Part shown: positions 25,471 to 33,481 of the stretch, in pieces
Layout of the letters: each line of letters begins with the position of its first letter
How positions within the stretch are numbered: position 1 is the stretch's first letter
DNA from: Blastococcus sp. MG754426
GTDB taxonomy: Bacteria > Actinomycetota > Actinomycetes > Mycobacteriales > Geodermatophilaceae
Reading direction: 5' to 3'
NCBI RefSeq assembly: GCF_021699055.1
Contig: NZ_SSXC01000032.1
Coordinates: forward strand, 1-40,095
Length of the DNA: 40,095 bases
The notes under the pieces: generated by a model
Seen by the model: the letters and a program-made list of their open reading frames with translations, nothing else
The model's database searches: none
What the model was told of the DNA's origin: nothing
Made by a program: the position numbers and the translations under genes

Positions 25471-26220
25471 GTGGCCCGCTGGTCGCTGCCCGGACGCTCC
25501 GCCTCCGCCTGGGGAGCGCTCGTCCCGGTCGTCGCCCTGGCCGCCGGCCTGCTCTTCGCCACCTCCGGCCGCACCGCCCAGGGCAGCGACCTGCGCGCCG
25601 GTGAGGTCACGCAGCTCTCCCAGCTCGTGGAGGAGCGGGACGCGGCCGTGGTCCGCCAGGAGCGCCAGCTGGTCCAGCTGCAGGCCCAGGTGCAGCGGCT
25701 CACCGACCAGGTGGCGACCCGGGACGGCGACGTGGCCCAGGAGCAGGCCGTCGCCGAGGCCGGGGCCCCCTCGGCCGGCCTGACGCCGGTCACCGGCGCC
25801 GGGGTGGTCATCACCCTCGACGACGCCCCCCAGCGGTCCGACGGCAGCCTCCCGCGGGGCGCCCGCCCCGACGACCTCGTCATCCACCAGAGCGACGTCC
25901 AGGCCGTCGTCAACGCCGTGTGGGCGGCCGGCGCCGAGGGGGTGGCGGTGATGGACCAGCGGCTCATCTCCACGAGCGCCGTCCGGTGCGTGGGCAACAC
26001 CCTGCTGCTGCAGGGCCGCACCTACTCGCCGCCGTTCGTCGTCACCGCCGTGGTGGACGCGTCCCGGGTGGAGGCAGCGCTGGACGCCTCGCCGCAGGTG
26101 GCCGTCTTCGAGCAGGCGGTGGCCTCCTGGGGGCTCACCTTCGAGGTGCGCGAGCGGCCCCAGGTGACCGTCCCCGCCTACGATGGCGGCCTCACCCTGC
26201 AGCACGCGGCCGCCGGCTGA
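25471..26220 (+). CDS. DUF881 family membrane-anchored protein
   Basis: A 249-residue protein matching the Rv0012-type gene that follows crgA in actinobacteria. It has one N-terminal helix (WGALVPVVALAAGLLFATSG) and then a coiled coil (LSQLVEERDAAVVRQERQLV and following). The DUF881 domain starts near residue 105: GAGVVITLDDAPQ, LVIHQSDVQAVVNAVWAAGA and the conserved EGVAVMDQRLISTSAVRCVG. The layout suggests an extracytoplasmic division or envelope protein. The family resembles divisome-associated coiled-coil proteins, but its role is not established. The GTG start has a GGGAGG site. Confidence 0.93.
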   Translation: MARWSLPGRSASAWGALVPVVALAAGLLFATSGRTAQGSDLRAGEVTQLSQLVEERDAAVVRQERQLVQLQAQVQRLTDQVATRDGDVAQEQAVAEAGAPSAGLTPVTGAGVVITLDDAPQRSDGSLPRGARPDDLVIHQSDVQAVVNAVWAAGAEGVAVMDQRLISTSAVRCVGNTLLLQGRTYSPPFVVTAVVDASRVEAALDASPQVAVFEQAVASWGLTFEVRERPQVTVPAYDGGLTLQHAAAG

Positions 26221-26281
26221 CCGTCCGGCCGTCCGCGGGTGCCCGTGCGGCACCCCTGAACCCGCTAGGAGCTCGACCGCG

Positions 26282-26941
26282 ATGACCGCCGCCGACCGTC
26301 CGGTCCTCGTCGTCGACAACTTCGACAGCTTCGTCTACAACCTGGTCCAGTACCTGGGCCAGCTCGGCGTCCGGTGCGAGGTGCGGCGCAACGACGCCGT
26401 CACCGCGGACGAGCTCCCCGACCTCGACGTCGCCGGCGTGCTGCTCTCCCCCGGCCCCGGTGCGCCGGCGGACGCCGGCGTGACCGTGCCGATGGTCCGC
26501 GCCGCCGCCGAGCAGGGCATCCCCGTCCTCGGGGTGTGCCTGGGCCACCAGGCGATCGCGGAGGCGTTCGGCGCGGAGGTGGTGCGCGCCCCCGAACTGC
26601 TGCACGGCAAGACCAGCCAGGTGGTGCACGAGGGCCAGGGCGTCCTCGCCGGCCTCCCGTCGCCGTTCACGGCCACCCGCTACCACTCGCTGGCCGTGGA
26701 CGCCGCGACGGTGCCCGACGAGCTGGAGGTCACCGGGCGCACCCCCTCGGGCCTGGTGATGGCGCTGCGGCACCGCGAGCTGCCCATCGAGGGCGTCCAG
26801 TTCCACCCCGAGTCGGTGCTCACCGAGGGCGGCCACCGGATGCTGGCGACCTGGCTGGCCGCGTGCGGCCTCGCGCCCGACGAGGAGCTGGTGGCCGCCG
26901 CCACCGCGAGCGCGCAGCGGCTCTCCTCCGCCATCGCCTGA
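26282..26941 (+). CDS. trpG: Glutamine amidotransferase, anthranilate/aminodeoxychorismate synthase component II
   Basis: A 219-residue class I glutamine amidotransferase. It supplies ammonia from glutamine to chorismate-using partners: TrpE for anthranilate or PabB for 4-aminobenzoate. The N-terminal VLVVDNFDSFVYNLVQYLGQ and LLSPGPGAP are typical. The nucleophilic Cys is in PVLGVCLGHQAIAEAFG, and the His/Glu pair in IEGVQFHPESVLTEGGH. The same gene, called trpG or pabA, lies between Rv0012 and pknB in mycobacteria, and may serve both pathways. The ATG start has AGGAG upstream. It ends at a bidirectional terminator facing pknB. Confidence 0.94.
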   Translation: MTAADRPVLVVDNFDSFVYNLVQYLGQLGVRCEVRRNDAVTADELPDLDVAGVLLSPGPGAPADAGVTVPMVRAAAEQGIPVLGVCLGHQAIAEAFGAEVVRAPELLHGKTSQVVHEGQGVLAGLPSPFTATRYHSLAVDAATVPDELEVTGRTPSGLVMALRHRELPIEGVQFHPESVLTEGGHRMLATWLAACGLAPDEELVAAATASAQRLSSAIA

Positions 26942-26951
26942 GCCCGGCAAC

Positions 26952-26989
26952 GCAGCAGGGCCCCTCCCGGACGGGAGGGGCCCTGCTGC
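26952..26989. terminator. Bidirectional terminator between trpG and pknB
   Basis: A perfect stem of up to 18 bp, GCAGCAGGGCCCCTCCCG / CGGGAGGGGCCCTGCTGC, with a tiny loop separates the convergent trpG and pknB genes. On the minus strand GCAGCAGG leads the hairpin after pknB. It is among the strongest hairpins in the window. Confidence 0.85.
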
Positions 26990-27005
26990 ATGTCCCCGGG
27001 AGGAC

Positions 27006-28778
27006 TCAGTCCCCGACGCCGTCCTCGGTGGGCGGCGTGACCGGCTCCGTGGGGACGGGCGGGCTCGAGGTGGTCGGGGTCGCCGGCTCCTCCGCCGGGA
27101 CCGGGATGGCGACGAGGAGGGTGATCGTCTCGCCGGAACCGACGTCGTCCCCGGCCGACGGGTCGGTCTCGACGACGGTGCCCGGCGCCACGTCGTCGCG
27201 CTCGACGTCCTGGCGGGTGATCTGCCCGGCGCCGAAGCCGGCGTCCTGCAGGGCCGCGCGCGCCTGGGCCTCGGGCTGGTTGACCACGTCGGGCATCTCG
27301 ACGGTGCCCGTGGAGACGCTCAGCGTGATCGGGGTCTCCAGGTCCGCCTGGCTCGACTCGGCGGGGCTCACGGCGGCCACCCGGCCCTCGTCGAACTCGA
27401 TGGAGTCGACCTGCCGGCTGGAGATGTTCGTGAACCCGGCCTGCTCGAGGTTGGCGCGCGCCTGGTCCTCGGTGAGGCCGACGACGTTGGGCACCTGGAC
27501 GGTGTCGGGGCCGGCGCTGACCACCAGGTCGACCTCGCTGCCCTCCTCCACCCGGCTCCCGCTCGGCGGCGTGCTGCCCAGCACCTGGCCCTCGGGCACG
27601 GTGCCGCTGGCCTCCTGCGTCACCTCGCCGACGACCAGACCGGCCCCGGTGATGGCCTGCTCCGCGGCCGCCTGGTCCAGGTTGAGCAGCGGCGGCACCG
27701 TGACCTGGGCGACGGCGGGGGTCTCCTCGCCGCGGGTCAGCGCCACCGCGGCGGCGATCGCGCCGCCCAGCAGCAGCACGCCGAGGACCGCGACGATCGC
27801 GATGATCCGCCGCTTCCGCCGCCGGTCGCCGTCGTCGTCCCAGTCGTCGTCGCCGTACCCGCTGGCGTAGCCGCCGACCGGGGCGCCGATGATCGCGGTC
27901 TTCTCGGCGTCGCCCATGACCGGCGTCGCCTCGACCCGCTGCCCGGCCAGCGCCCGGAGCAGGTCGTTGCGCATCTCGGCGGCCGACTGGTACCGGTTGG
28001 CGGGGTTCTTGCTCATCGCCTTGAGCAGGATCGCGTCCAGCTCCGGCGGCACGTCCGGGTTGATCGACGACGGCAGCCGGGGGTCCTCGCGGACGTGCTG
28101 GTAGGCCACCGACACCGGGGAGTCGCCGGTGAACGGCGGGGCCCCGGTGACGAGCTCGTAGAGCAGGCAGCCCAGCGAGTAGACGTCGGACCGGGCGTCC
28201 ACACCCTCGCCGCGGGCCTGCTCGGGGGAGAGGTACTGGGCGGTCCCTATCACCGCTGCGGTGGAGGTCATCGTGGCCGCGGAGTCCGAGACCGCGCGGG
28301 CGATCCCGAAGTCCATCACCTTGACCGAGCCCTGCGGGGTGATCATGACGTTCCCGGGCTTCACGTCCCGGTGCACGATGCCGTTGCGGTGGCTGAAGTC
28401 GAGGGCGCCGCAGATGTCGGCGGCCAGGCTCATGGCCCGCTCGACCGGCAGCCGGCCCTCGCGCCGGAGCACGTCGCGCAGCGTCTCGCCCTCGACGTAC
28501 TCCATGACGATGTACGGGGTCGCGCCGCTGGGCGTGCGGTCCTCACCGGTGTCGTAGACGGCGACGATCGCCGGGTGGTTCAGCGACGCCGAGGCCTGCG
28601 CCTCGCGGCGGAAGCGGACCTGGAAGGAGGGGTCGCGGGCCAGGTCGTGGCGCAGCACCTTGACCGCCACCTCGCGGCCGAGGCGCAGATCGCGTCCGTG
28701 GTGGACCTCGGCCATGCCGCCGCGGCCCAGGACTCCGCCGATCTCGTAGCGCTCACCGAGCACCTGCGGCGTGGTCAT
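27006..28778 (-). CDS. pknB: Serine/threonine protein kinase PknB with three PASTA domains
   Basis: A 590-residue receptor kinase. Lys40 (EVAVKVL), Asp138 (HRDVKPGN) and the DFG Asp156 keep M. tuberculosis PknB numbering. Activation-loop threonines T171 and T173 (MTSTAAVIGTAQYLSPEQ) are conserved. An acidic/basic juxtamembrane part leads to one helix (about 325-347). Three extracellular PASTA repeats follow (about 355-560), ending in a Pro/Thr tail; mycobacterial PknB has four. PASTA domains sense muropeptide or lipid II fragments, and the kinase controls wall synthesis and division. ATG with GAGAGGA site. A 145-bp gap from pknA allows a separate promoter. Confidence 0.97.
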   Translation of the reverse strand: MTTPQVLGERYEIGGVLGRGGMAEVHHGRDLRLGREVAVKVLRHDLARDPSFQVRFRREAQASASLNHPAIVAVYDTGEDRTPSGATPYIVMEYVEGETLRDVLRREGRLPVERAMSLAADICGALDFSHRNGIVHRDVKPGNVMITPQGSVKVMDFGIARAVSDSAATMTSTAAVIGTAQYLSPEQARGEGVDARSDVYSLGCLLYELVTGAPPFTGDSPVSVAYQHVREDPRLPSSINPDVPPELDAILLKAMSKNPANRYQSAAEMRNDLLRALAGQRVEATPVMGDAEKTAIIGAPVGGYASGYGDDDWDDDGDRRRKRRIIAIVAVLGVLLLGGAIAAAVALTRGEETPAVAQVTVPPLLNLDQAAAEQAITGAGLVVGEVTQEASGTVPEGQVLGSTPPSGSRVEEGSEVDLVVSAGPDTVQVPNVVGLTEDQARANLEQAGFTNISSRQVDSIEFDEGRVAAVSPAESSQADLETPITLSVSTGTVEMPDVVNQPEAQARAALQDAGFGAGQITRQDVERDDVAPGTVVETDPSAGDDVGSGETITLLVAIPVPAEEPATPTTSSPPVPTEPVTPPTEDGVGD

Positions 28779-28923
28779 CGACGGTCCTCTCGGGCTGTTC
28801 CGTGCAGCCTCCGCGGCCCGGTGGTGCGGGGGCTGCCCGCGACGGTCGGTGCCGCGGACTGCTGGCCGCCGGCGAGCCTAACCGCAGAACGGCCCGCAAC
28901 CCGGGATCGCCATGTCGGAGTGC

Positions 28924-30633
28924 TCATGGCTGATTACCCACGGTCGTCGCCGCATTGGCATCGGGGTCGGTCTCCGGGTCGTCCGGCTCGTCCGGCGGTG
29001 GCGGTGCGGTGGTCGTGGTGGGCGCCGGAGTCCCCCCGGCGGTGGTGGACGACGAGGTCGTCGCGCCCGTCGTGCCCGTCGGCTCGGTGGGCCCGGTGGG
29101 CTCGGTGGTCCCGGTGGGGGCCGTGGTCGTCGTCGGCGCCGTGGTGGTGGTCGGCGCCGACGTCTCGCCCTCGTCGCCCCCCTCGTCGTCCTCCACGGGA
29201 GCGGGGTCGTAGTCGTCGGGCGCGTAGAAGAGCGTGATCGGGGTGTCCGGGGTCGCCTCGACCCCCGAGGGGTCGATGCCGGCGACGTCGTTCTGGTCCA
29301 GGGTCTGGCCCAGGGCGGTCAGCAGCCCCGCGCTGGCCTCCTCCTGCGTGACCGTGGTGAAGCCGGCCTCGCGCAGCTCCTCCTCCACCTCGTCGGCGTC
29401 GCGCCCGATGTACCGCGCCGGATCGAGGAGGATCCCGTCGGCCTCGGCGCTGGTGGTGGCCGCGCCGGTGGTGGGGGACGCGTCCTGCCCGGTGGAGTCG
29501 GCGGAGTCCCGCAGCAGCAGCCAGGTGGTGCCGGCGACCAGGAGGACGAGCACCAGGGCCGCCGCCGGCCAGAGCCAGCGAGGGGTGCGGCGCGCCGGTG
29601 GCTCGTCGCCGTCGGCCCAGTCGTCGTCGTCCGGCGGTGCCTGGAGCGGCGGCATGGGACGGCCACCGGTGGCGGGCGCCACCGCGGGCATCCCGGCGGC
29701 CGGGGTGGCGAAGACCTGGGTGCGGTCGCCCCCGACGTCCACGATCTCGGTGGGGGTCGTGGCCGGTGCGACCACGGGGCCGGCCCCGGCCAGGGTGTCG
29801 CCGGCGCCGACCCGGCGGACGGCGTCGGCGAACGCGCCGCCGTCGGTGAACCGGTCGGCGGGGTCCTTGGCCAGGGCGCGCTCGACGAGGAGCCGGACCG
29901 CCGGGGGGACGTCACCGGGGAGCGGGGGCGGCGGCCGGTTGATGTGGGCCAGCGCGATGGCCACCTGCGAGGCGCCGTCGAAGGGACGGACGCCGGCCAG
30001 GCACTCGAAGCCGACCACGCCGAGGGAGTAGACGTCGGAGGCGGCGGTGACCTCCATGCCCTGGGCCTGCTCGGGGGAGAGGTACTGGGCGGTGCCCACC
30101 ACCATCCCGGTGCGGGTCAGCGGGGCGGCGTCGCGGGCCTGGGCGATGCCGAAGTCGGTCAGCTTGACCACGCCGTCGGGGCGGACGATCAGGTTGCCCG
30201 GCTTGATGTCGCGGTGGACCACGCCGGCCCGGTGCGCGGCGGAGAGTCCGTCGGCGGCCTGGCCGAGGACGTGCAGCGTCCAGTCGACCGGCAGCCGCCC
30301 CTCCTCGTGCAGGATCGTCACCAGCGGCTGGCCCTCGACGAACTCCATGACCAGGAACGCCAGGGTCTGGACGCCGCTGTCGTCGGTGGTCTCGCCGTAG
30401 TCGTAGACCGAGGCGATGTTGGGGTGCGACAGCGCCGCGGTGTGCCGCGCCTCGTTGCGGAACCGGGCCAGGAAGCTCGGGTCGTTGGTGTACTCGGTCT
30501 TGAGCACCTTCGCCGCGACGATCCGGTCCAGCACCCGGTCGCGCGCCTTCCACACCTCGCCCATGCCGCCGGTGGCGATGGGAGCCGTGATCTCGTAGCG
30601 CCCGGCCAGCAGGCTGCCGATCCCCAGTGCCAT
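28924..30633 (-). CDS. pknA: Serine/threonine protein kinase PknA with PASTA-like ectodomain
   Basis: A 569-residue receptor kinase. Catalytic Lys42 (IVAAKVLKTEY), Asp142 (HRDIKPGN), DFG Asp160 and activation-loop T173/T175 (PLTRTGMVVGTAQYLSPEQA) are present. A juxtamembrane linker rich in Pro/Asp precedes the helix at 353-375. Beyond it, residues about 401-471 (ILLDPARYIGRDADEVEEEL, REAGFTTVTQEE, PDTPITLFYA) look like one degenerate PASTA unit. The protein ends in an approximately 85-residue Thr/Pro/Ser/Gly-rich tail. Mycobacterial PknA has a short ectodomain without PASTA, so this form is unusual. Its ATG overlaps the pbpA stop by one base. PknA acts with PknB on division and wall proteins. 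Confidence 0.94.
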   Translation of the reverse strand: MALGIGSLLAGRYEITAPIATGGMGEVWKARDRVLDRIVAAKVLKTEYTNDPSFLARFRNEARHTAALSHPNIASVYDYGETTDDSGVQTLAFLVMEFVEGQPLVTILHEEGRLPVDWTLHVLGQAADGLSAAHRAGVVHRDIKPGNLIVRPDGVVKLTDFGIAQARDAAPLTRTGMVVGTAQYLSPEQAQGMEVTAASDVYSLGVVGFECLAGVRPFDGASQVAIALAHINRPPPPLPGDVPPAVRLLVERALAKDPADRFTDGGAFADAVRRVGAGDTLAGAGPVVAPATTPTEIVDVGGDRTQVFATPAAGMPAVAPATGGRPMPPLQAPPDDDDWADGDEPPARRTPRWLWPAAALVLVLLVAGTTWLLLRDSADSTGQDASPTTGAATTSAEADGILLDPARYIGRDADEVEEELREAGFTTVTQEEASAGLLTALGQTLDQNDVAGIDPSGVEATPDTPITLFYAPDDYDPAPVEDDEGGDEGETSAPTTTTAPTTTTAPTGTTEPTGPTEPTGTTGATTSSSTTAGGTPAPTTTTAPPPPDEPDDPETDPDANAATTVGNQP

Positions 30634-32078
30634 CAGCCGCCCTGCCCGTCGAACCAGGCCGCCAGGACGTCCCGTGCGATCGGGGCCGAGACGTCGCCGC
30701 CGGTGCCGCCCCCGTTGGCCACGAACACGGCGACGGCGATCTGCGGGTCGTCGGCCGGCGCGAAGCCCATGAACCAGTTGTGGTCGGGCACGCCCTCGCG
30801 CACCTGCGCGGTACCGGTCTTGCCGGCCACGTCGATGCCGGGCAGGCGCGCGGCGCGCCCCGAGCCGCGGGCGACGACGCTGACCATCATCTCGGTGAGC
30901 TGGTCGGCCACCTGGGCCGAGACCGGCTCGTTGAGCACCTCCGGGTCGGCCGAGTCGATCACCGTCAGGTCCGGAGCGCGCAGCTCCTCGACGAGGTAGG
31001 GCTTCATCTGCACGCCGTCGTTGGCCACCGCGGAGGCGACCATCGCCGCCTGGAGCACCGTCATCCGGACGTCGCGCTGGCCGATGGAGGTCTGGGCCAG
31101 GGCGGCGTCGTCGACGATGTCGCCCACGGTGCTCGGCGCGACCTGCAGCGGGATCTCCAGGCCGCCCTCGTCGAGCCCGAACGCCTCGGCCATCTCGCGC
31201 ACCTGGTCCTCACCGAGGTCCAGGCCGAGCTGGGCGAAGGCGGTGTTGCACGAGATGGTGAGCGCGTCGGTGAGCGACTGCTCGCCGCTGGGGCTGCAGG
31301 CCGAGCCGCCGAAGTTGGGGATGACCCGGCTGCTGTTGGGCAGCGGCAGCTCCCGGGGCGCAGGGACGACGGACTCGGGGGTCAGCCCGTCCTCCAGCGC
31401 GGCGGCCGCCACGATCACCTTGAACAGCGACCCGGGCGGGAAGTTGTCCCCGATCGTGCGGTTCACCCGCGGGTCGGGGTCCGCCCCGGTGAGCTGCTCC
31501 ATGTTCTCGCGGATGACCGAGGGGTCGTGGCCGGAGACCAGGCCCGGGTCGTAGGTCGGCGTGCTGGCCATCCCGAGGATCGCCCCCGTCTCCGGGTCGA
31601 GCGCCACGACGCCACCGGTCACGCCGTCCAGGCCGGCCATCGCGGCCGCCTGCACGTCCGGGTCCAGCGTGAGGACGACGTCCCCGCCGGCGGGGTCGCG
31701 CCCGGTGAACAGGTCGGCGATGCGGCGGACGAAGAGCCGGTCGTCGTCCCCGGAGAGCACGTCGTTCATGACGTCCTCGAGGTACCGGTTGCCGTACACC
31801 AGCGAGTGGTACCCGGTGACCGGCGCGTACAACGGCCCCTGCGGGTAGGTGCGCAGGTACTCCAGGCGACCGTCGGTGGGGACGGAGAGGGCGACCTCGG
31901 TGCCCTCGACGATGATCGAGCCGCGCTCGCGGTCGTAGGACTCGGCGATCACGCGGGTGTTGCGGGTGTCCGTGCGCAGGTCGTCGGAGCGGACGACCTG
32001 GATGACGTTGACGTTGACGATCAGCAGCGTGAACAGCACCAGCACGCTGATCGCCACCCGCCGCAGCGGGGCGTTCAC
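30633..32078 (-). CDS. pbpA: Class B penicillin-binding protein PbpA
   Basis: A 481-residue monofunctional transpeptidase that crosslinks peptidoglycan. It has an N-terminal helix (VAISVLVLFTLLIVNVNVIQ) followed by an external dimerisation region. Catalytic motifs are SLFK (Ser217-Lys220), SCN (276-278) and KTG (420-422, in DVAGKTGTAQV), all intact. It pairs with the SEDS glycosyltransferase RodA encoded next to it. Its GTG overlaps the rodA stop by four bases (GTGA), so production is coupled. It is a beta-lactam target. CrgA, encoded about 5 kb away, interacts with PbpA in mycobacteria. Confidence 0.97.
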   Translation of the reverse strand: MNAPLRRVAISVLVLFTLLIVNVNVIQVVRSDDLRTDTRNTRVIAESYDRERGSIIVEGTEVALSVPTDGRLEYLRTYPQGPLYAPVTGYHSLVYGNRYLEDVMNDVLSGDDDRLFVRRIADLFTGRDPAGGDVVLTLDPDVQAAAMAGLDGVTGGVVALDPETGAILGMASTPTYDPGLVSGHDPSVIRENMEQLTGADPDPRVNRTIGDNFPPGSLFKVIVAAAALEDGLTPESVVPAPRELPLPNSSRVIPNFGGSACSPSGEQSLTDALTISCNTAFAQLGLDLGEDQVREMAEAFGLDEGGLEIPLQVAPSTVGDIVDDAALAQTSIGQRDVRMTVLQAAMVASAVANDGVQMKPYLVEELRAPDLTVIDSADPEVLNEPVSAQVADQLTEMMVSVVARGSGRAARLPGIDVAGKTGTAQVREGVPDHNWFMGFAPADDPQIAVAVFVANGGGTGGDVSAPIARDVLAAWFDGQGG

Positions 32079-33481
32079 GGCGTCACCACCTCGGTCGGGG
32101 CATCACCCAGGCGCACGGGCGTGGCGTGCGGCGCCGCCGGGCGGCGGGCGGCGTCGCTGATCCGCACCAGCAGGGCGACCAGCACGAAGTTGGCCACCAG
32201 CGACGACCCGCCGTAGGCCAGGAACGGCGTGGTGAGGCCGGTCAGCGGGAGCAGCCCGGTGACGCCGCCGAGGACGACGAACACCTGCCAGGCGACGGCG
32301 AACGCGAGGCCGGTGGCCAGCAGCTTGCCGAAGGCGTCGCGGACGACGAGCGAGGTGCGCAGCCCGCGCTCGACCAGGATCAGGTAGACGACGATCACCG
32401 CGACCAGCCCGAACAGCCCGAGCTCCTCGCCGACGGCGGCGGCGATGAAGTCGCTCTTGGCCACCGGCACCTGGTCGGGGCGGCCGCCGCCGAGGCCCGC
32501 ACCGAAGAGCCCGCCGGTGCCCAGGCCGAACAGCGACTGCATCAGCTGGTAGCCGGCGCCGTCGTAGTACGCCGACGGGTCCAGCCAGGTGTTCACCCGC
32601 GCCTGCACGTGGGCGAAGATCTGGTAGGCGATGAACGCCCCGCCGGCGAAGAGCGCCAGGCCGATGAACAGCCAGCTGGCGCGCTCGGTGGCCACGTAGA
32701 GCATCACCACGAATATGCCGAACAGCAGCAGCGAGCTGCCCAGGTCGCGCTCGAAGACGAGCACCAGGATGGAGACGATCCACGCCAGCAGCACCGGGCC
32801 CAGGTCGCGGCCGCGCGGCAGCTCGATGCCGGCCACCTTCTTGCTCGCGAGCGCCAGCACGTCGCGCTTGTCCACGAGGTAGGCGGCGAAGAAGACGACG
32901 AGGCAGATCTTCGCGAACTCGCCCGGCTGGATGGAGAAGCCGGCGACGCGGATCCAGATCTTGGCCCCGTTGACCTCGGAGATCGACGCCGGCAGGACGG
33001 CCGGGATGGCCAGCAGCACCAGCCCGATGAGCGCCAGGGTGTAGGCGAACCGGGAGAGGGTCCGGTGGTCGCGGACGACGACGAGCACCGCGACGAAGAG
33101 GGCGACCCCGAGGGTGGCCCACACCAGCTGCACCGGGGCGTCCTCCCGGGTGACGGTGCTGCCCACCTGCCCGGCGGCGAGGTCGAGCCGGTGGATCACC
33201 GCCAGCCCCAGGCCGACGAGCAGCGCGACCGACGGCAGCAGCAGCGGGTCGGCGTAGGAGGCCCACCGGCGGACGACGAGGTGCGCGACGACCCACAGCG
33301 CGGTGATCCACGCGCTGAAGCCGGCCATCTGCGGGCGCAGCTCCCCGGTGACGGTGAGGTCGACGATGATCTGCGCGACCACCGTGATCAGCACGGCGAA
33401 GGCGAGCAGCAGCGCCTCGGTGCCCCGCCGGGTGGGTGTCGCGGCGGCAGCGGCGCGGGGGTCGGTGACGGGTCCGGCCAT
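32075..33481 (-). CDS. rodA: RodA/FtsW family SEDS peptidoglycan glycosyltransferase
   Basis: A 468-residue polytopic protein with about twelve membrane helices. Family landmarks are NGAKIWIRVAGFSIQPGEFA, with the conserved SIQPGEFAK, then VLVFERDLGSSLLLFGIFVV and YQLMQSLFGLGTGGLFGAGL. The C-terminal LTTPFLAYGGSSLVANFVLV carries the SEDS PFLxYGGSS signature. RodA-type proteins polymerise glycan strands from lipid II together with a class B PBP, here PbpA. Its ATG overlaps the pstP stop by one base. The Ala/Thr-rich first 25 residues are cytoplasmic and variable. Confidence 0.97.
   Translation of the reverse strand: MAGPVTDPRAAAAATPTRRGTEALLLAFAVLITVVAQIIVDLTVTGELRPQMAGFSAWITALWVVAHLVVRRWASYADPLLLPSVALLVGLGLAVIHRLDLAAGQVGSTVTREDAPVQLVWATLGVALFVAVLVVVRDHRTLSRFAYTLALIGLVLLAIPAVLPASISEVNGAKIWIRVAGFSIQPGEFAKICLVVFFAAYLVDKRDVLALASKKVAGIELPRGRDLGPVLLAWIVSILVLVFERDLGSSLLLFGIFVVMLYVATERASWLFIGLALFAGGAFIAYQIFAHVQARVNTWLDPSAYYDGAGYQLMQSLFGLGTGGLFGAGLGGGRPDQVPVAKSDFIAAAVGEELGLFGLVAVIVVYLILVERGLRTSLVVRDAFGKLLATGLAFAVAWQVFVVLGGVTGLLPLTGLTTPFLAYGGSSLVANFVLVALLVRISDAARRPAAPHATPVRLGDAPTEVVTP

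Noticed and set aside
29020..29210. Short GT-rich repeats resembling a tandem repeat or CRISPR-like array
   Set aside because: They are the codons of the Thr/Pro/Gly-rich tail of PknA, irregular in unit length and without spacers.
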